Assembly: GCA_017744365.1 (NCBI GenBank)
Contig: JAGIBL010000005.1
Coordinates: 228,411-292,410, forward strand
Direction: 5' to 3'
DNA: 64,000 nucleotides
Source of the DNA: Nocardioidaceae bacterium
GTDB lineage: Bacteria > Actinomycetota > Actinomycetes > Propionibacteriales > Nocardioidaceae
In this document: in pieces, positions 9,347 to 20,326 of the stretch
How positions within the stretch are numbered: position 1 is the stretch's first letter
Layout of the letters: each line of letters opens with the position of its first letter
Position numbers and translations under genes: made by a program
The notes under the pieces: generated by a model
The model's input: the letters and a program-made list of their open reading frames with translations, nothing else
Database searches by the model: none
Told to the model about the DNA's origin: nothing

Positions 9347-10333
9347 ATGGCTGGTCCGGATCCGTCGCAGGTGCTCGGTCGCATCACCCTGGTCACCGGT
9401 CCGGAGGAGTTCCTCTCCGAGCGGGCGGTCCAGCAGGTTCGCGCCGCCGTACGACGGGCTGACGCCGAGGCTGAGATGAGCGAGACCGCCGGCGGCCAGC
9501 TGACCATGGCGACCCTCGGCGAGCTCGCCGCGCCTTCGCTGTTCTCCAGCACCCGGTGCGTCGTGGTCCGCTCGCTCGAGGACCTGCCCGACGAGTCGGT
9601 CCCCGGCCTGTTCGACTACGCCGGAGCGCCCGCCGAGGACGTTGCGCTCGTCCTCGTCCACGGAGGCGGCGCCAAGGGCAGCGGCACCCTGACCAAGCTG
9701 CGCAAGGAGGCAGCGGTCACCGAGGTGAAGTCGGTGGCCCTGACCGCGCGGGAGTACCCGAACTTCGTCGTCGGCGAGCTGCGAGCCCACAAGGTCAAGA
9801 TCGACCCGGACGCGGCCGCGTTCCTGGTCCAGGCGGTCGGGCAGGACCTGCGCTCGCTCTCGGCCGCCGCCAGCCAGCTCGCCTCGGACTTCGAGGGGCA
9901 GCCGGTGACGATCGAGATGGTGAAGACCTACTTCGGCGGGCGCGCCGAGGCCAAGTCGTTCGCGGTGGCCGACCACGCGATCTTCGGTCGCGCGGCCAAG
10001 GCGCTCGAGGAGCTGCGCTGGGCGCTGGACCGGGGCACCGCGCCGGTGCTGGTCACCAGCGCGGTCGCCGGTGGTCTGCGCAGCCTGGCCCGGTACAAGT
10101 CCGCGCCCCGGGGCATGCGCAACGCCGACCTGATGCGCGAGGTGGGGGTGCCGAGCTGGAAGCTGGACATCCTGCGCGACCAGGCCCGCGGCTGGGACGA
10201 GGACGGGATCGCGCGTGCCATCCGGGTGGTCGCGACGGCCGACGCGGAGATCAAGGGCAAGGCCCACGACCCGTCGTACGCGCTCGAGAAGATGGTCCTC
10301 GACATCGTGCGAAACCGCCCTTCACGACCCTAG
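9347..10333 (+). CDS. holA: DNA polymerase III delta subunit
   Basis: HolA is the clamp-loader subunit that opens the beta clamp. The 328-residue protein has the expected fold: a degenerate AAA+ N-terminus (ITLVTGPEEFLSERAV), a middle lid region and a C-terminal collar domain with ALEELRWALDRG. It stands after comEC and before convergent rpsT, the usual actinobacterial order. There is no strong ribosome-binding site; a weak GAGGCT box lies 6 bases before the ATG. Confidence 0.92.
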   Translation: MAGPDPSQVLGRITLVTGPEEFLSERAVQQVRAAVRRADAEAEMSETAGGQLTMATLGELAAPSLFSSTRCVVVRSLEDLPDESVPGLFDYAGAPAEDVALVLVHGGGAKGSGTLTKLRKEAAVTEVKSVALTAREYPNFVVGELRAHKVKIDPDAAAFLVQAVGQDLRSLSAAASQLASDFEGQPVTIEMVKTYFGGRAEAKSFAVADHAIFGRAAKALEELRWALDRGTAPVLVTSAVAGGLRSLARYKSAPRGMRNADLMREVGVPSWKLDILRDQARGWDEDGIARAIRVVATADAEIKGKAHDPSYALEKMVLDIVRNRPSRP

Positions 10334-10343
10334 GGAAAGGGAA

Positions 10344-10370
10344 AGGCGCCGGCCAGGTGGACCGGCGCCT
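10344..10370. terminator. shared terminator between holA and rpsT
   Basis: A perfect 9-bp stem (AGGCGCCGG 10344-10352 with CCGGCGCCT 10362-10370) with a 9-base loop lies between two converging genes. Read on the minus strand it is followed by TTTCCCTTTCCC, so it is best for rpsT; it probably serves both. Confidence 0.8.
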
Positions 10371-10395
10371 CTCGGCGATCAGAGGGAAGAGCGTG

Positions 10396-10656
10396 TCAGA
10401 GGGACGCGGCCTTCTTCTGGATGGCCGACTTGCGGTTGGCGGCCTGGTTCTTGTGGATGACGCCCTTGGAGGCGGCCTTGTCGAGGGCCTTGCCCGCAGC
10501 GGCGGCGAGGGTCTTGGCCTCGTCGCCGTTGCCGGCGGTCGCGGCCTCACGGAACTTGCGCACGGCGGTCTTCAGCGACGACTTCACGGCCTTGTTGCGC
10601 TCGTGCGCGGCCTCGTTCTGCCGGTTGCGCTTGATCTGGGACTTGATGTTTGCCAC
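10396..10656 (-). CDS. rpsT: 30S ribosomal protein S20
   Basis: S20 binds 16S rRNA early in 30S assembly. The 86-residue basic, helical protein starts at GTG 10656 with [14 protein letters not shown] and has the conserved [14 protein letters not shown] and [14 protein letters not shown] blocks. It is a single-gene unit with its own terminator, as in most actinobacteria. Confidence 0.97.
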   Translation of the reverse strand: MANIKSQIKRNRQNEAAHERNKAVKSSLKTAVRKFREAATAGNGDEAKTLAAAAGKALDKAASKGVIHKNQAANRKSAIQKKAASL

Positions 10657-10773
10657 GGGGGCTCGCCTGTCTCTTCGTGCTCGGTTCGGATGAAAGATTC
10701 TGGGTGCGGGCAGGGGTGCCCAGACACGAGGGGAAACAATACCAACAACCCGATGACCCGCCCAAATCGAGAC

Positions 10774-11430
10774 TCAGCGTGCCGAGGTCACCGCGGAGGC
10801 GAGCCGGGTGATCTCGCCGGCCTCGACGACCCGGTTGCCGGGCTCCTGGCGCCGTGCCTCGACGACCATCGCCCGGGCGACGTCGGTCGCCTTGGTCGGA
10901 CGGTACCTGCCCAGCACGGGGGACAGGGCCCGCATCACCACCAGGCCGGCCGACTCGGCGACCCGGGTCTCGGTGCGGTGCCCGTCGAGCATGGACGGCC
11001 GGAACGCCACGATCGTCGGGATCCCGGTCGCGTTCACGAAGTGCTCGGTGTCGCCCTTGACCTTGTTGTAGAAGATCTTCGACTTCGGCGAGGCGCCCAT
11101 CGCGGTCACGTGCAGGAACTGCGAGGCCCCGTTGCGGAAGGCCGACCCGGCCAGCGCGATCACGGCGTCGTAGTCGACCACGCGGAAGCCCGGCCGGCTG
11201 CGCGCCTTCTTCATGGTGGTGCCCAGGCAGCAGAACACGTCGTCGCACGGCGGCAGCTCGCCGATCACCGGGAACGGCACCAGCTGCTGCTCGAGCTTCG
11301 GGTGCTCCCGGTCGACCCGGCGCCGGCCGACGCTGACCACCCGATCCCAGGTCGGGTCCTCGAGCAGCAGGTCGAGCAGGTGACCGCCGACGAGTCCGGA
11401 TGCACCGGCGATGACCGCGGTTCGGCTCAT
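10774..11430 (-). CDS. NAD(P)-binding protein, HTATIP2/NmrA-like
   Basis: This 218-residue Rossmann-fold protein has the motif IAGASGLVGG near the N-terminus, no YxxxK catalytic pair and a short C-terminal part. It resembles the atypical SDRs related to HTATIP2/NmrA. A pair of cysteines (CC in DDVFCCLGTT) and HVTAMGAS are conserved in that group. Substrate and role are unknown. The start is set at ATG 11430, which places the Rossmann motif at residue 6. The 117 bases up to rpsT show an ACAATA/TATTGT box at 10736-10741 that may be the rpsT -10. Confidence 0.75.
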   Translation of the reverse strand: MSRTAVIAGASGLVGGHLLDLLLEDPTWDRVVSVGRRRVDREHPKLEQQLVPFPVIGELPPCDDVFCCLGTTMKKARSRPGFRVVDYDAVIALAGSAFRNGASQFLHVTAMGASPKSKIFYNKVKGDTEHFVNATGIPTIVAFRPSMLDGHRTETRVAESAGLVVMRALSPVLGRYRPTKATDVARAMVVEARRQEPGNRVVEAGEITRLASAVTSAR

Positions 11431-11511
11431 GCCCACTGCCCCCTCGTTGATCCGCACGGGTTCGTTCCACACCGGCCGGGGAAGGCTTCCCGGCGTTGCC
11501 GAGCATGAAAC

Positions 11512-11552
11512 CACACTCTTTCCGAGACCCGACAAGTCGGAAAAAGAGTGTG
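11512..11552. terminator. inverted repeat downstream of the WS/DGAT gene
   Basis: CACACTCTTTCCGA (11512-11525) pairs with TCGGAAAAAGAGTGTG (11537-11552) apart from a 2-base bulge. It lies just past the stop of the minus-strand acyltransferase, so it could end that message. It lacks a clean T run. Confidence 0.5.
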
Positions 11553-11566
11553 AAACGGCCCCCGTG

Positions 11567-12964
11567 TCAGTCCGTCAGGGGTGCCGCTTCCTCGAGCTCG
11601 ACCAGCGCGGCCTTGATCGCGTCGGCGAGCTCGTCGATGTCCGGGGCGACCTCCGGGGTGGTGACGAACCCGAAGTCGATCGAGTCCAGATAGCTGAACA
11701 CGGTCACGTTCAGCGCCACCTCGAGCACCAGCGGGCCGATCGGCAGCAGCGAGCGCAGCGGCGCGGTCGCCATGTAGAGCGGGAACGGCGGACCGGGCAC
11801 GTTGGAGACGACCAGGTTGATCGGGGCCAGCGAGTTCGCCAGCCCGCTGGAGGTGTAGGCCCGCGACGCCAGGCTGAGCAGGCCCGGGGGAGTGATGTCC
11901 GGAAGCTGCATGATCTGGTGCGCGGTGAGCGCCTTGGCCATCTCCTTGGCGCCCTGCGAGCTCTCGTAGATCGCCTTGATCCGGGCCGCGGCGTCCTCGA
12001 CGTCGGTGGCCAGGCTGACCGTCATCGAGGAGACCTGGTTGCCGACGTGCCCGGCGGTGTCCTCGGTCCGGGTGGAGACCGGGATCTGCGCGATCATCGG
12101 CTTGGCCGGGATGCCCTCGCGCTCGCCCAGGTAGATCCGCAGCGCGCCCGCGACGAGGGCCAGCACCACGTCGTTGAGCTTCACGCCGTACGCGTCCTTG
12201 AGCGCCTTGACCCGGTCCAGCTCGATCTTGACCCCGGTGATCCGGCGGTGCGGGCTGAGCGTCGCGTTGAACCGGGTGGTCGGCGCGGAGAAGAACCGCG
12301 GCGGCTTGTTCTCGTAGTTGCGCACCGCGATCTGCTGGCGCACGGTCTGGTTGAGGATGCCGAAGATCCGTGCGGGCGTGCGCACCGCGACGTTGACCCA
12401 GCCCCCGGCGAGCGCCCGGACCGTGCTGGGGGCGGACGAGCCGATCCCGTGCACGACCTCCTCCGACGGCGGCCGCGGCTCGGGGGTGATGTCGAGCAGG
12501 ATCTCGCCGAGCCCGGCACCGGAGACGCCGTCGACGATCGAGTGGTGCATCTTGGTGAGCGTCGCGACCCGGCCCTTCTGCAGGCCCTCGATCACCCACA
12601 GCTCCCACAGCGGCCGGTTCCGGTCGAGCTTGTACGACATCAGCCGGCTGATCAGCTCGTCGAGCTCCTTGCGGGTGCCCGGCTGCGGCACCCCGATCCG
12701 CCGGATGTGGAAGTCCGGGTCCAGGGTGTCGTCCTCGACGAACCACGGCCGGTCCAGACCGAACGGGGACTCGACCACCTTCCAGCGCAGCTGCGGCATC
12801 TGAGGCAGCCGCTCGATGACGATCTGCCGGACGCGCTCGAAGCTGAACTCCGGCGCGTCGGCGGTCTCGTGGATCGCCACCGCCCCGATGTGCATGTGCC
12901 ACGCCGGCGTCTCGCCGTACCAGAATGCAGCGTCGACCCCACTCATCCGCTTCATGGCCGACAC
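11567..12964 (-). CDS. wax ester synthase/diacylglycerol acyltransferase (WS/DGAT)
   Basis: This bifunctional acyltransferase joins acyl-CoA to diacylglycerol or fatty alcohol to make storage lipid. The 465-residue protein has the catalytic HHSIVDG motif (HHxxxDG) near residue 140, the PLW motif in NRPLWELWV, and the ND-containing [11 protein letters not shown] block. The C-terminal half contains NVPGPP and [11 protein letters not shown], all typical of the family. Which acceptor it prefers cannot be told. A nearby start at the fourth codon (MKRMSG) is equally possible. Confidence 0.9.
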   Translation of the reverse strand: MSAMKRMSGVDAAFWYGETPAWHMHIGAVAIHETADAPEFSFERVRQIVIERLPQMPQLRWKVVESPFGLDRPWFVEDDTLDPDFHIRRIGVPQPGTRKELDELISRLMSYKLDRNRPLWELWVIEGLQKGRVATLTKMHHSIVDGVSGAGLGEILLDITPEPRPPSEEVVHGIGSSAPSTVRALAGGWVNVAVRTPARIFGILNQTVRQQIAVRNYENKPPRFFSAPTTRFNATLSPHRRITGVKIELDRVKALKDAYGVKLNDVVLALVAGALRIYLGEREGIPAKPMIAQIPVSTRTEDTAGHVGNQVSSMTVSLATDVEDAAARIKAIYESSQGAKEMAKALTAHQIMQLPDITPPGLLSLASRAYTSSGLANSLAPINLVVSNVPGPPFPLYMATAPLRSLLPIGPLVLEVALNVTVFSYLDSIDFGFVTTPEVAPDIDELADAIKAALVELEEAAPLTD

Positions 12965-13010
12965 CCTAGGGATGCCGAAGGGGTGTGACGAGCGTCTCAG
13001 CGAATTCTGG

Positions 13011-13568
13011 TTACCGGGTACCGGCGGCGCCGTGGGCCAGCGCCTCCAGCACCGCGTTGGTGAAACCGGGCAGATCGTCCGGCTTCCGGCTGGTGATGAG
13101 GTTGCCGTCGGTGACGAGCGGCTTGTCGACCCACTCGGCGCCGGCGTTGCGCAGGTCGGTCTGCAGGCTCGGCCACGAGGTGAGCGTGCGCCCCTCGGCG
13201 ACCCCGGCCTCGGCGAGCATCCACCCCGCGTGGCAGATCGCCGCGACCGGCTTCCCGCTGGCCACGAAGTCCCGCACGAACGCGACCGCGTCGGCGTCGG
13301 TGCGCAGCGCGTCGGGGTTGGCCACGCCGCCGGGCAGGACCAGCGCGTCGTACTCCTCGACGTCCGACTCGGCGACCGTGCGGTCGACGTGGAGCTCGCC
13401 GTCCTTGTCGAGGTGGTTGAAGGTCTGCACCTCGCCGGGCCGGGTGCTGATGAGCACCGGCTCGGCGCCCGCGTCCTTGATCGCGTCCCACGGGGTGGTC
13501 AGCTCGACACGCTCCACGCCCTCGGGGGCGGTCAGGAACGCCACTCTCTTTCCCTGTACGTCGCTCAT
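13011..13568 (-). CDS. DJ-1/PfpI family protein
   Basis: This 185-residue protein of the PfpI/YhbO type starts after a GAGGAG ribosome-binding site (about 5 bases before ATG 13568). The nucleophile elbow reads AICHAGWML with the conserved Cys, and the acidic partner is in the PEGVERVEL segment. Family members are general stress proteins reported to act as glyoxalases, deglycases or peptidases, and their physiological reaction is debated. It is divergent from lepA. Confidence 0.85.
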   Translation of the reverse strand: MSDVQGKRVAFLTAPEGVERVELTTPWDAIKDAGAEPVLISTRPGEVQTFNHLDKDGELHVDRTVAESDVEEYDALVLPGGVANPDALRTDADAVAFVRDFVASGKPVAAICHAGWMLAEAGVAEGRTLTSWPSLQTDLRNAGAEWVDKPLVTDGNLITSRKPDDLPGFTNAVLEALAHGAAGTR

Positions 13569-13679
13569 GCGACTCCTCGTGCCCGGGCGATCGGGATCCA
13601 TGCGCCGTTTCGCGCCCGCGCCCGGCCGCGTGGGAGGATGAGCGGACCCCGAAACACATCAGCACCGACGAGAGAGCCC

Positions 13680-15551
<1,872 letters not shown>

Positions 15552-16481
15552 CGACCTCCGCCACCTCGTCCTGCACGCACGCCGCGGCGGCCAGCAGCCC
15601 GGAGGCGGCGGCCACCAGCACCGCGGCCATCGGGCCCGGCGCGGCGGCGGTGTGGGCGCCGTCGCCCGCCGCGTAGATCCCCGGCCGGCTGGTCCGCCCG
15701 AACGCGTCGACCTCGATGCAGCCGGTACCGAGCACGGTCAGGTCCAGGTCCGCCGCGAACGGAGCCGACGGCACGTACGACGAGCGCACGAAGAACCCGT
15801 CCGCGACCAGGGTGCTGCCGTCGCTGAGCTCGACCGCGACGCCGTCGCCCTCGCGGGAGAGTGCGGTGATCTTGGCGTCGCGCAGCGTGGCGCCGGCGCG
15901 CTCCACGGCGACCGGGTCCGGGGAGAAGCCGTCGCCGACCACGACCACCTCGCCGGCGATCGGCGCCAGCATCGCGGCCATGCGGTCAGCGTGGTCGCTG
16001 CCCTGGACCACCACCGTGCCACCGGCGAACTCGTGCCCGTGGCAGAACGGGCAGTGCGCCACCACGGTGCCGAACAGCTCCGCCAGGCCCGGTACGTCGG
16101 GCAGCTCGTCGCGCACGCCGGTCGCCAGGATGATCCGCTTGGCGGGGTGCATGGTCCCGTCCGCGGTGCGCACCTCGTAGCCGCTGTCTGCCGGAGTCAC
16201 GTGGGTGACCACCGCCGCGCGCAGCTCGACGTCGGCGTACGTGTCCAGCTCGGCGCGGGCCGCGGCGCGCAGCTCGGCCGGCGGGGTGCCGTCGCGGGTG
16301 AGGAAGTTGTGCATCTCGCCGGCCGGCTCGTTGCGGTACTCGCCCGAGTCCAGCACCAGGGTGCGCCGGTGCATCCGGCCCAGCGTCAGGCCAGCCTGCA
16401 GGCCGGCCGGTCCGGCGCCGATCACGATCACGTCGTACATGGGTTCTCCTTCACGGACGATTTGAGTTCGGCACCAGCGTG

Positions 16482-16505
16482 TGACTTCATGTCGACATGA
16501 AGTCA
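16482..16505. promoter_or_regulatory. 24-bp perfect palindrome, candidate MerR operator
   Basis: TGACTTCATGTC (16482-16493) is followed with no spacer by its exact reverse complement (16494-16505). It sits in the divergent interval between the flavoprotein and merR, and its right arm contains the merR start codon (16497-16499). A dyad of this length is what a dimeric MerR protein binds; the assignment is from position only. Confidence 0.65.
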
Positions 16506-16901
16506 AGCGAGCAGGCGGTCTGGTCCGTCGGGCAGGTCGCGGAGCGGTTCGACATCGGCACCAACGTGCTGCGGCACTGGGAGGACATGGGCCTGCTCAA
16601 GCCGGCCCGTGACTCCGCCGACCGCCGCCGGTACTCCCGCGACGACGTGGTCCGGGTCGCGGTGATCCAGCGCAGCAAGGCGGCCGGGATGAGCCTGGAG
16701 CAGATCCGGGTGATGCTCGACGCCGAGACCCGGGGCCGGCACGAGGTGCTGCTCGCCCACGTCGAGGACCTGGATCGGCGGATGGAGGAGATGCGGCTGT
16801 CCCGCGAGATGACCATGCACGCGTTCCGGTGCAAGGCCCATGACTTGACCACCTGCTCGCACTTCCGCGGCTGGGTGGACGACCTGCTCGCGGACTTCTG
16901 A
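16497..16901 (+). CDS. MerR family transcriptional regulator
   Basis: The 134-residue protein has an N-terminal MerR winged helix (VGQVAERFDIGTNVLRHWEDMGLLKP, with the second part DRRRYSRDDV), a dimerisation helix rich in Glu/Arg (DLDRRMEEMRL), and a short C-terminal tail with two cysteines (FRCKAHDL and TCSHFRGW). The cysteines could sense a metal or thiol stress, which would fit control of the divergent CxxC flavoprotein; that is inference. The start codon lies inside the palindrome 16482-16505, which suggests autoregulation. The stop overlaps the next gene by one base (TGATG). Confidence 0.87.
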   Translation: MKSSEQAVWSVGQVAERFDIGTNVLRHWEDMGLLKPARDSADRRRYSRDDVVRVAVIQRSKAAGMSLEQIRVMLDAETRGRHEVLLAHVEDLDRRMEEMRLSREMTMHAFRCKAHDLTTCSHFRGWVDDLLADF

Positions 16902-17704
16902 TGCCGGTGCTCACCAGCCTGTACGACGAGTGGGAGCTGCGCCCGGAGGGGTCCCCGGTGGTCACCGAGACGGCGACGGTCGTCCCGGTCCGCACCGCGC
17001 GCGGCGACCGGGCGGTCCTCAAGGTGTCGGTGCCGACCGAGGCGAACGAGCACGAGCACCTGGCGCTGAGCCACTGGGCCGGCCGGGGCGCCGCCACACT
17101 GCTGCGCGCCGACCCGCGACGCCGGGCGCTGCTGCTCGGCAGGCTGACCGGCGAGGACCTGGGCGAGGCCTGGGACGTCGAGGCGTGCGAGATCGTCGGG
17201 CGCCTGTACTCCCGGCTGCACGTGCCCGCGTTCCGGCCGCTGCGCCTGCTCAGCGAGGAGAGTGCCGCGATCGCCGTACGGTTGGCCGGCCTGCCGCGCA
17301 ACGCCCCGCTGCCGCGCCGGATGGTCGAGCAGGCAGTCTCGCTGGCGCGGTCCTTCGCGGTCGACCCGGCCACCGACGGCGTGGTGGTGCACACCGACCT
17401 TCACTACCGGAACGTCCTGCTCGACGAGCAGGGGCAGTGGCGGGCCATCTCGCCGAAGCCGCTCTCCGGAGATCCGCACCACGAGCCGGCGCCGATGCTG
17501 CTGCAGCGCTACGACGAGCTCGCCGGCGACGTCCGCAACGGCCTGCGGCGCCGCTTCCACGCCCTCGTCGACACGGCGGGCCTCGACGAGGACCGTGCCC
17601 GGGACTGGGCGATCGTGCGCGCGATCAGCCAGGCCGCCGCCCACCTGGACGACCGCGACCTGGTGACCCGCGCGGTCGCGGTCGCGAAGGCGGTCCAGGA
17701 CTGA
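16901..17704 (+). CDS. aminoglycoside/hydroxyurea-type antibiotic kinase
   Basis: This 267-residue protein of the streptomycin 6-kinase / hydroxyurea phosphotransferase family has the kinase catalytic loop VVHTDLHYRNVLL and the following PKPLSGDP segment, which replaces the usual DP metal-binding loop. A short lysine block near VLKVS could supply the ATP-contact lysine. Family members phosphorylate small-molecule antibiotics, but many chromosomal copies have no known substrate. It is translationally coupled to merR, so its expression should follow that regulator. Confidence 0.78.
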   Translation: MPVLTSLYDEWELRPEGSPVVTETATVVPVRTARGDRAVLKVSVPTEANEHEHLALSHWAGRGAATLLRADPRRRALLLGRLTGEDLGEAWDVEACEIVGRLYSRLHVPAFRPLRLLSEESAAIAVRLAGLPRNAPLPRRMVEQAVSLARSFAVDPATDGVVVHTDLHYRNVLLDEQGQWRAISPKPLSGDPHHEPAPMLLQRYDELAGDVRNGLRRRFHALVDTAGLDEDRARDWAIVRAISQAAAHLDDRDLVTRAVAVAKAVQD

Positions 17705-17712
17705 GCAGCGTC

Positions 17713-17821
17713 GAGGCGTCCGAAGTGAAAGCCCAAGAAGCGCTGAGGCGTCTCATATGAAAGCCGACGGCTTTCATATGAGACGCCTCAGCATGCTTGG
17801 CGTTTTCATCTGCGACGCCTG
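17713..17821. repeat. four copies of a 20-bp intergenic element, including a 51-bp palindrome
   Basis: The consensus is GAGGCGTCkCAnATGAAAGC. Copies are at 17713-17732 (+, diverged), 17745-17764 (+), 17770-17789 (-) and 17802-17821 (-, diverged). The middle two form a perfect inverted repeat with 25-bp arms and a single-base centre (17742-17792). The same element recurs at 38872-39053. It follows a rightward gene and could fold as a transcription end, but there is no T run. Confidence 0.8.
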
Positions 17822-17900
17822 AGCGGGCCGAGGCAGTTTCGTCGCGTCAGGAAGTGGCAATCTCTGCCGCGACGGACGCCGCCGGGACACAATCACGCGC

Positions 17901-18677
17901 ATGACCGAGCCCATCACCCCGCCTCTTCCTCCGGCCGGCTGGTACCCGGACCCGGAGGACCCCACGCGGACGCTGCGCTGGTGGGACGGCTACCAGTGGA
18001 GCCTGCGCAAGCCGATGCCGGCTCCGGACGGCGGCGGGATTCGCCGGCCGGTCGGGCGCGGCGTCGCCCGGCTCGGCCAGGTGATCGGGGTCGCGCTGGT
18101 CTTCACCGCACTGCTCGGGATCGGTCAGCTCTCGCTGCACCTCTGGGGAATCGGCATGGTCGACGAGGCCGTCGCCGAGGGTGACGTCGACCGGCTGGAC
18201 GCCTTCGACAACGCCGACGCGGCGCTGGGCGTCGTCGGGCTCCTGCTGATGCTGACGGTTGGCATCTGCTGGATGGTCTGGCAGTACCGGTTGGCGCGCA
18301 CCTTCTACGACAGCGACCTGCATCGGAATCCGCCCTGGCACGCGTGGTCCTGGGTGATCCCGTTCGGCAACCTCTGGATGCCGTTCCAGAACGTCCGCGA
18401 CCTGTGGCGCCAGCTCGTCCCGCTGAAGGCGACAGCGATGCTGGGCTGGTGGTGGGCCGCGCTGATCGGATCCTGGATCATCGAGCGCATCGTGCTCAGC
18501 GACATCGACGAGGTGGACTCGCCGGACACCTTCAAGAACGTGATCGGCACCGAGGTCGCCGCGGACCTGCTCGGCATCGTCGCGGCCGTCCTTGCCGTCC
18601 GGATCGTCCGCACCCTCACCCGGGCGGGCCTGGCCCGGTCGGCGAGCGAGGTCAGCGCAGCGAGTCCCGCCGGCTGA
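17901..18677 (+). CDS. DUF2510/DUF4328 membrane protein
   Basis: The 258-residue protein starts with a DUF2510 module (AGWYPDPEDP to RWWDGYQW), a short tryptophan-rich motif common in actinobacterial membrane proteins. A DUF4328 region follows, with about four to five membrane helices and the PWHAWSWVIPFGNLWMPFQ block. Function is unknown. The CACAAT box (17888-17893) ends 7 bases before ATG, suggesting a leaderless message. The 3' end overlaps the convergent sigma factor gene by 26 bases. Confidence 0.82.
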   Translation: MTEPITPPLPPAGWYPDPEDPTRTLRWWDGYQWSLRKPMPAPDGGGIRRPVGRGVARLGQVIGVALVFTALLGIGQLSLHLWGIGMVDEAVAEGDVDRLDAFDNADAALGVVGLLLMLTVGICWMVWQYRLARTFYDSDLHRNPPWHAWSWVIPFGNLWMPFQNVRDLWRQLVPLKATAMLGWWWAALIGSWIIERIVLSDIDEVDSPDTFKNVIGTEVAADLLGIVAAVLAVRIVRTLTRAGLARSASEVSAASPAG

Positions 18678-19878
18678 CCAGGTGCGCCCGCTCGGCCTCG
18701 TTCTCGACCAGGGCGAGGGCGGCGTCGTACGCGTCCCTGGCCTCGGCGTCGCGCTCCAGGCGGCGCAGCAGCTCCGCGCGGGTCACGTGCCACGCGTGGT
18801 AGCCGGCCAGGTCGAGCCGTTCCACGACCGACAGAGCCACCGCGGGCCCGTCGACCTCGGCCACCGCGACCGCGCGGTTCAGCTCGACGATCGGGTTCGG
18901 CTGCACCCGCAGCAGCTGGTCGTAGAGCTGCACGATCTGCCGCCAGTCGGTCATCGAGGCGTCCAGCGCATCGGTGTGCACCGCGTTGATGGCGGCCTGC
19001 AGCTGGTAGGGCCCGGGCCGGTTCAGTGCCAGGCAGCGGCGGACCAGGCGGTGCCCCTCGTCGATCAGCGCCGCGTCCCAGCGGGTCCGGTCCTGCTTGT
19101 CGAGGGTGACGAGCGCGCCCGCGGCGTCGACCCGCGCCGGGTGCCGGGCCTCGGTGAGCAGCATCAGCGCGAGCAGGCCGAGCACCTCGGGCTCGTCGAC
19201 CAGCGAAGCGACCTGCCGGGTCAGCCGCACCGCCTCCTCGCACAGGTCCACCCGGGTACCGGCCGCGCCGGAGGTCAGGTAGCCCTCGTTGAACACCAGG
19301 TACAGGACCGCCAGCACGCCGGCCAGCCGGCTCGGCAGGTCCTCGGCGGAGGGCACCCGGTAGGGGATGTTGGCGTTCTTGATCTTCTGCTTCGCCCGGG
19401 TGATCCGCTGCGCCATCGTGGTCTCGGGGACCAGGAAGGCGTGTGCGATCTCGGCCACGGTCAGGCCGCCGAGCAGGCGCAGGGTCAGCGCGACCCGGTT
19501 CTCCAGGGCCAGCGCCGGGTGGCAGCAGGTGAACACCAGCCGCAGCCGGTCGTCGGAGATCGGGCCGGTGGGCTGGTGGGGGCCCCCCTCGTTGTGCTCT
19601 GGGTCGGCGATCATCAGGGCCTCCTGGTGCTTGGCGTCCCGCTTGCCCTCGCGCCGGATCCGGTCGATCGCCTTGTTGCCCGCGGTCGTGGTCAGCCACG
19701 CACCCGGGTTCGGCGGGATGCCGTCGGCGGGCCAGCGCTCCAGCGCGGTGACCAGAGCGTCGGCGGCCGCGTCCTCGGCAAGGTCGATGTCACCGAAGCG
19801 GCGGATCAGGGTCGCGACCACCCGGCCGTGCTCGGCGCGGACGATCTCGGCGATGCGGTCGTCGAAGTCGGCGGGCAC
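18652..19878 (-). CDS. ECF sigma factor with C-terminal DUF6596/TPR-like domain (ECF42 type)
   Basis: The 408-residue protein has sigma region 2 (IAEIVRAEHGRVVATLIRRF, DIDLAEDAAADAL) and region 4 with the FLVPETTMAQRITRAK helix-turn-helix. It then has a long C-terminal extension with VFNEGYL and repeated helical pairs (ALLDEGHRLV-like and HVTRAELLRRL). This architecture defines the ECF42 group, in which the C-terminal domain is needed for activity and no anti-sigma factor is known. The preceding gene is a YCII/DGPF protein, the standard genomic partner of ECF42. Confidence 0.87.
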   Translation of the reverse strand: MPADFDDRIAEIVRAEHGRVVATLIRRFGDIDLAEDAAADALVTALERWPADGIPPNPGAWLTTTAGNKAIDRIRREGKRDAKHQEALMIADPEHNEGGPHQPTGPISDDRLRLVFTCCHPALALENRVALTLRLLGGLTVAEIAHAFLVPETTMAQRITRAKQKIKNANIPYRVPSAEDLPSRLAGVLAVLYLVFNEGYLTSGAAGTRVDLCEEAVRLTRQVASLVDEPEVLGLLALMLLTEARHPARVDAAGALVTLDKQDRTRWDAALIDEGHRLVRRCLALNRPGPYQLQAAINAVHTDALDASMTDWRQIVQLYDQLLRVQPNPIVELNRAVAVAEVDGPAVALSVVERLDLAGYHAWHVTRAELLRRLERDAEARDAYDAALALVENEAERAHLVSRRDSLR

Positions 19879-19881
19879 GGG

Positions 19882-20235
19882 TCAGTCGACGACGCCCTGG
19901 AACGGGCGCACCTCGACGGGGTGCCGGCACGCGCCCGACGCCCGGCCCGCGATGGCCAGGGCCTCGTCCAGGTCGGCGGCCTCGATGACCCAGAAGCCGC
20001 CGAGCTGCTCCTTGGTCTCGACGTACGGGCCGTCGCTGATGATCGGTTCGGCCTTGGTGCCGTCCACGACGGTCGAGCTGTCCGGGTGCAGCAGGCCACC
20101 GGCGAAGAGCCAGTGCCCGGAGCCCTGCAGGTCCTTGTTGAACGCCTCGGTGTCGGCGAACGACTGCTGGGTCTCAGGGCTGTCGAAGTCGAGGGCGTCC
20201 CAGTCGTGGATGACCGAGAGCAGGTAGTGCGTCAT
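19882..20235 (-). CDS. YCII-related (DGPF) protein
   Basis: The 117-residue protein contains the DGPY-ETKEQLGGFWVIEA signature of the DGPF subgroup. ATG 20235 follows AGGAG. Members are genomically tied to ECF42 sigma factors and have been proposed to be targets or partners of them; the chemistry is unknown. It is cotranscribed with the sigma gene 3 bases downstream. Confidence 0.85.
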   Translation of the reverse strand: MTHYLLSVIHDWDALDFDSPETQQSFADTEAFNKDLQGSGHWLFAGGLLHPDSSTVVDGTKAEPIISDGPYVETKEQLGGFWVIEAADLDEALAIAGRASGACRHPVEVRPFQGVVD

Positions 20236-20326
20236 GGTGCGCTCCTAGTTCGGGGACCTCTGCGGGTCCCATCTTGTCGTGTCACCCTCTCCACGAACGA
20301 GCACACCCGGATACGACACCTCAGTC

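Noticed and set aside
7361..10267. 968-residue minus-strand frame opposite comEC/holA
   Set aside because: It is a shadow frame; both plus-strand genes show catalytic motifs and normal lengths.
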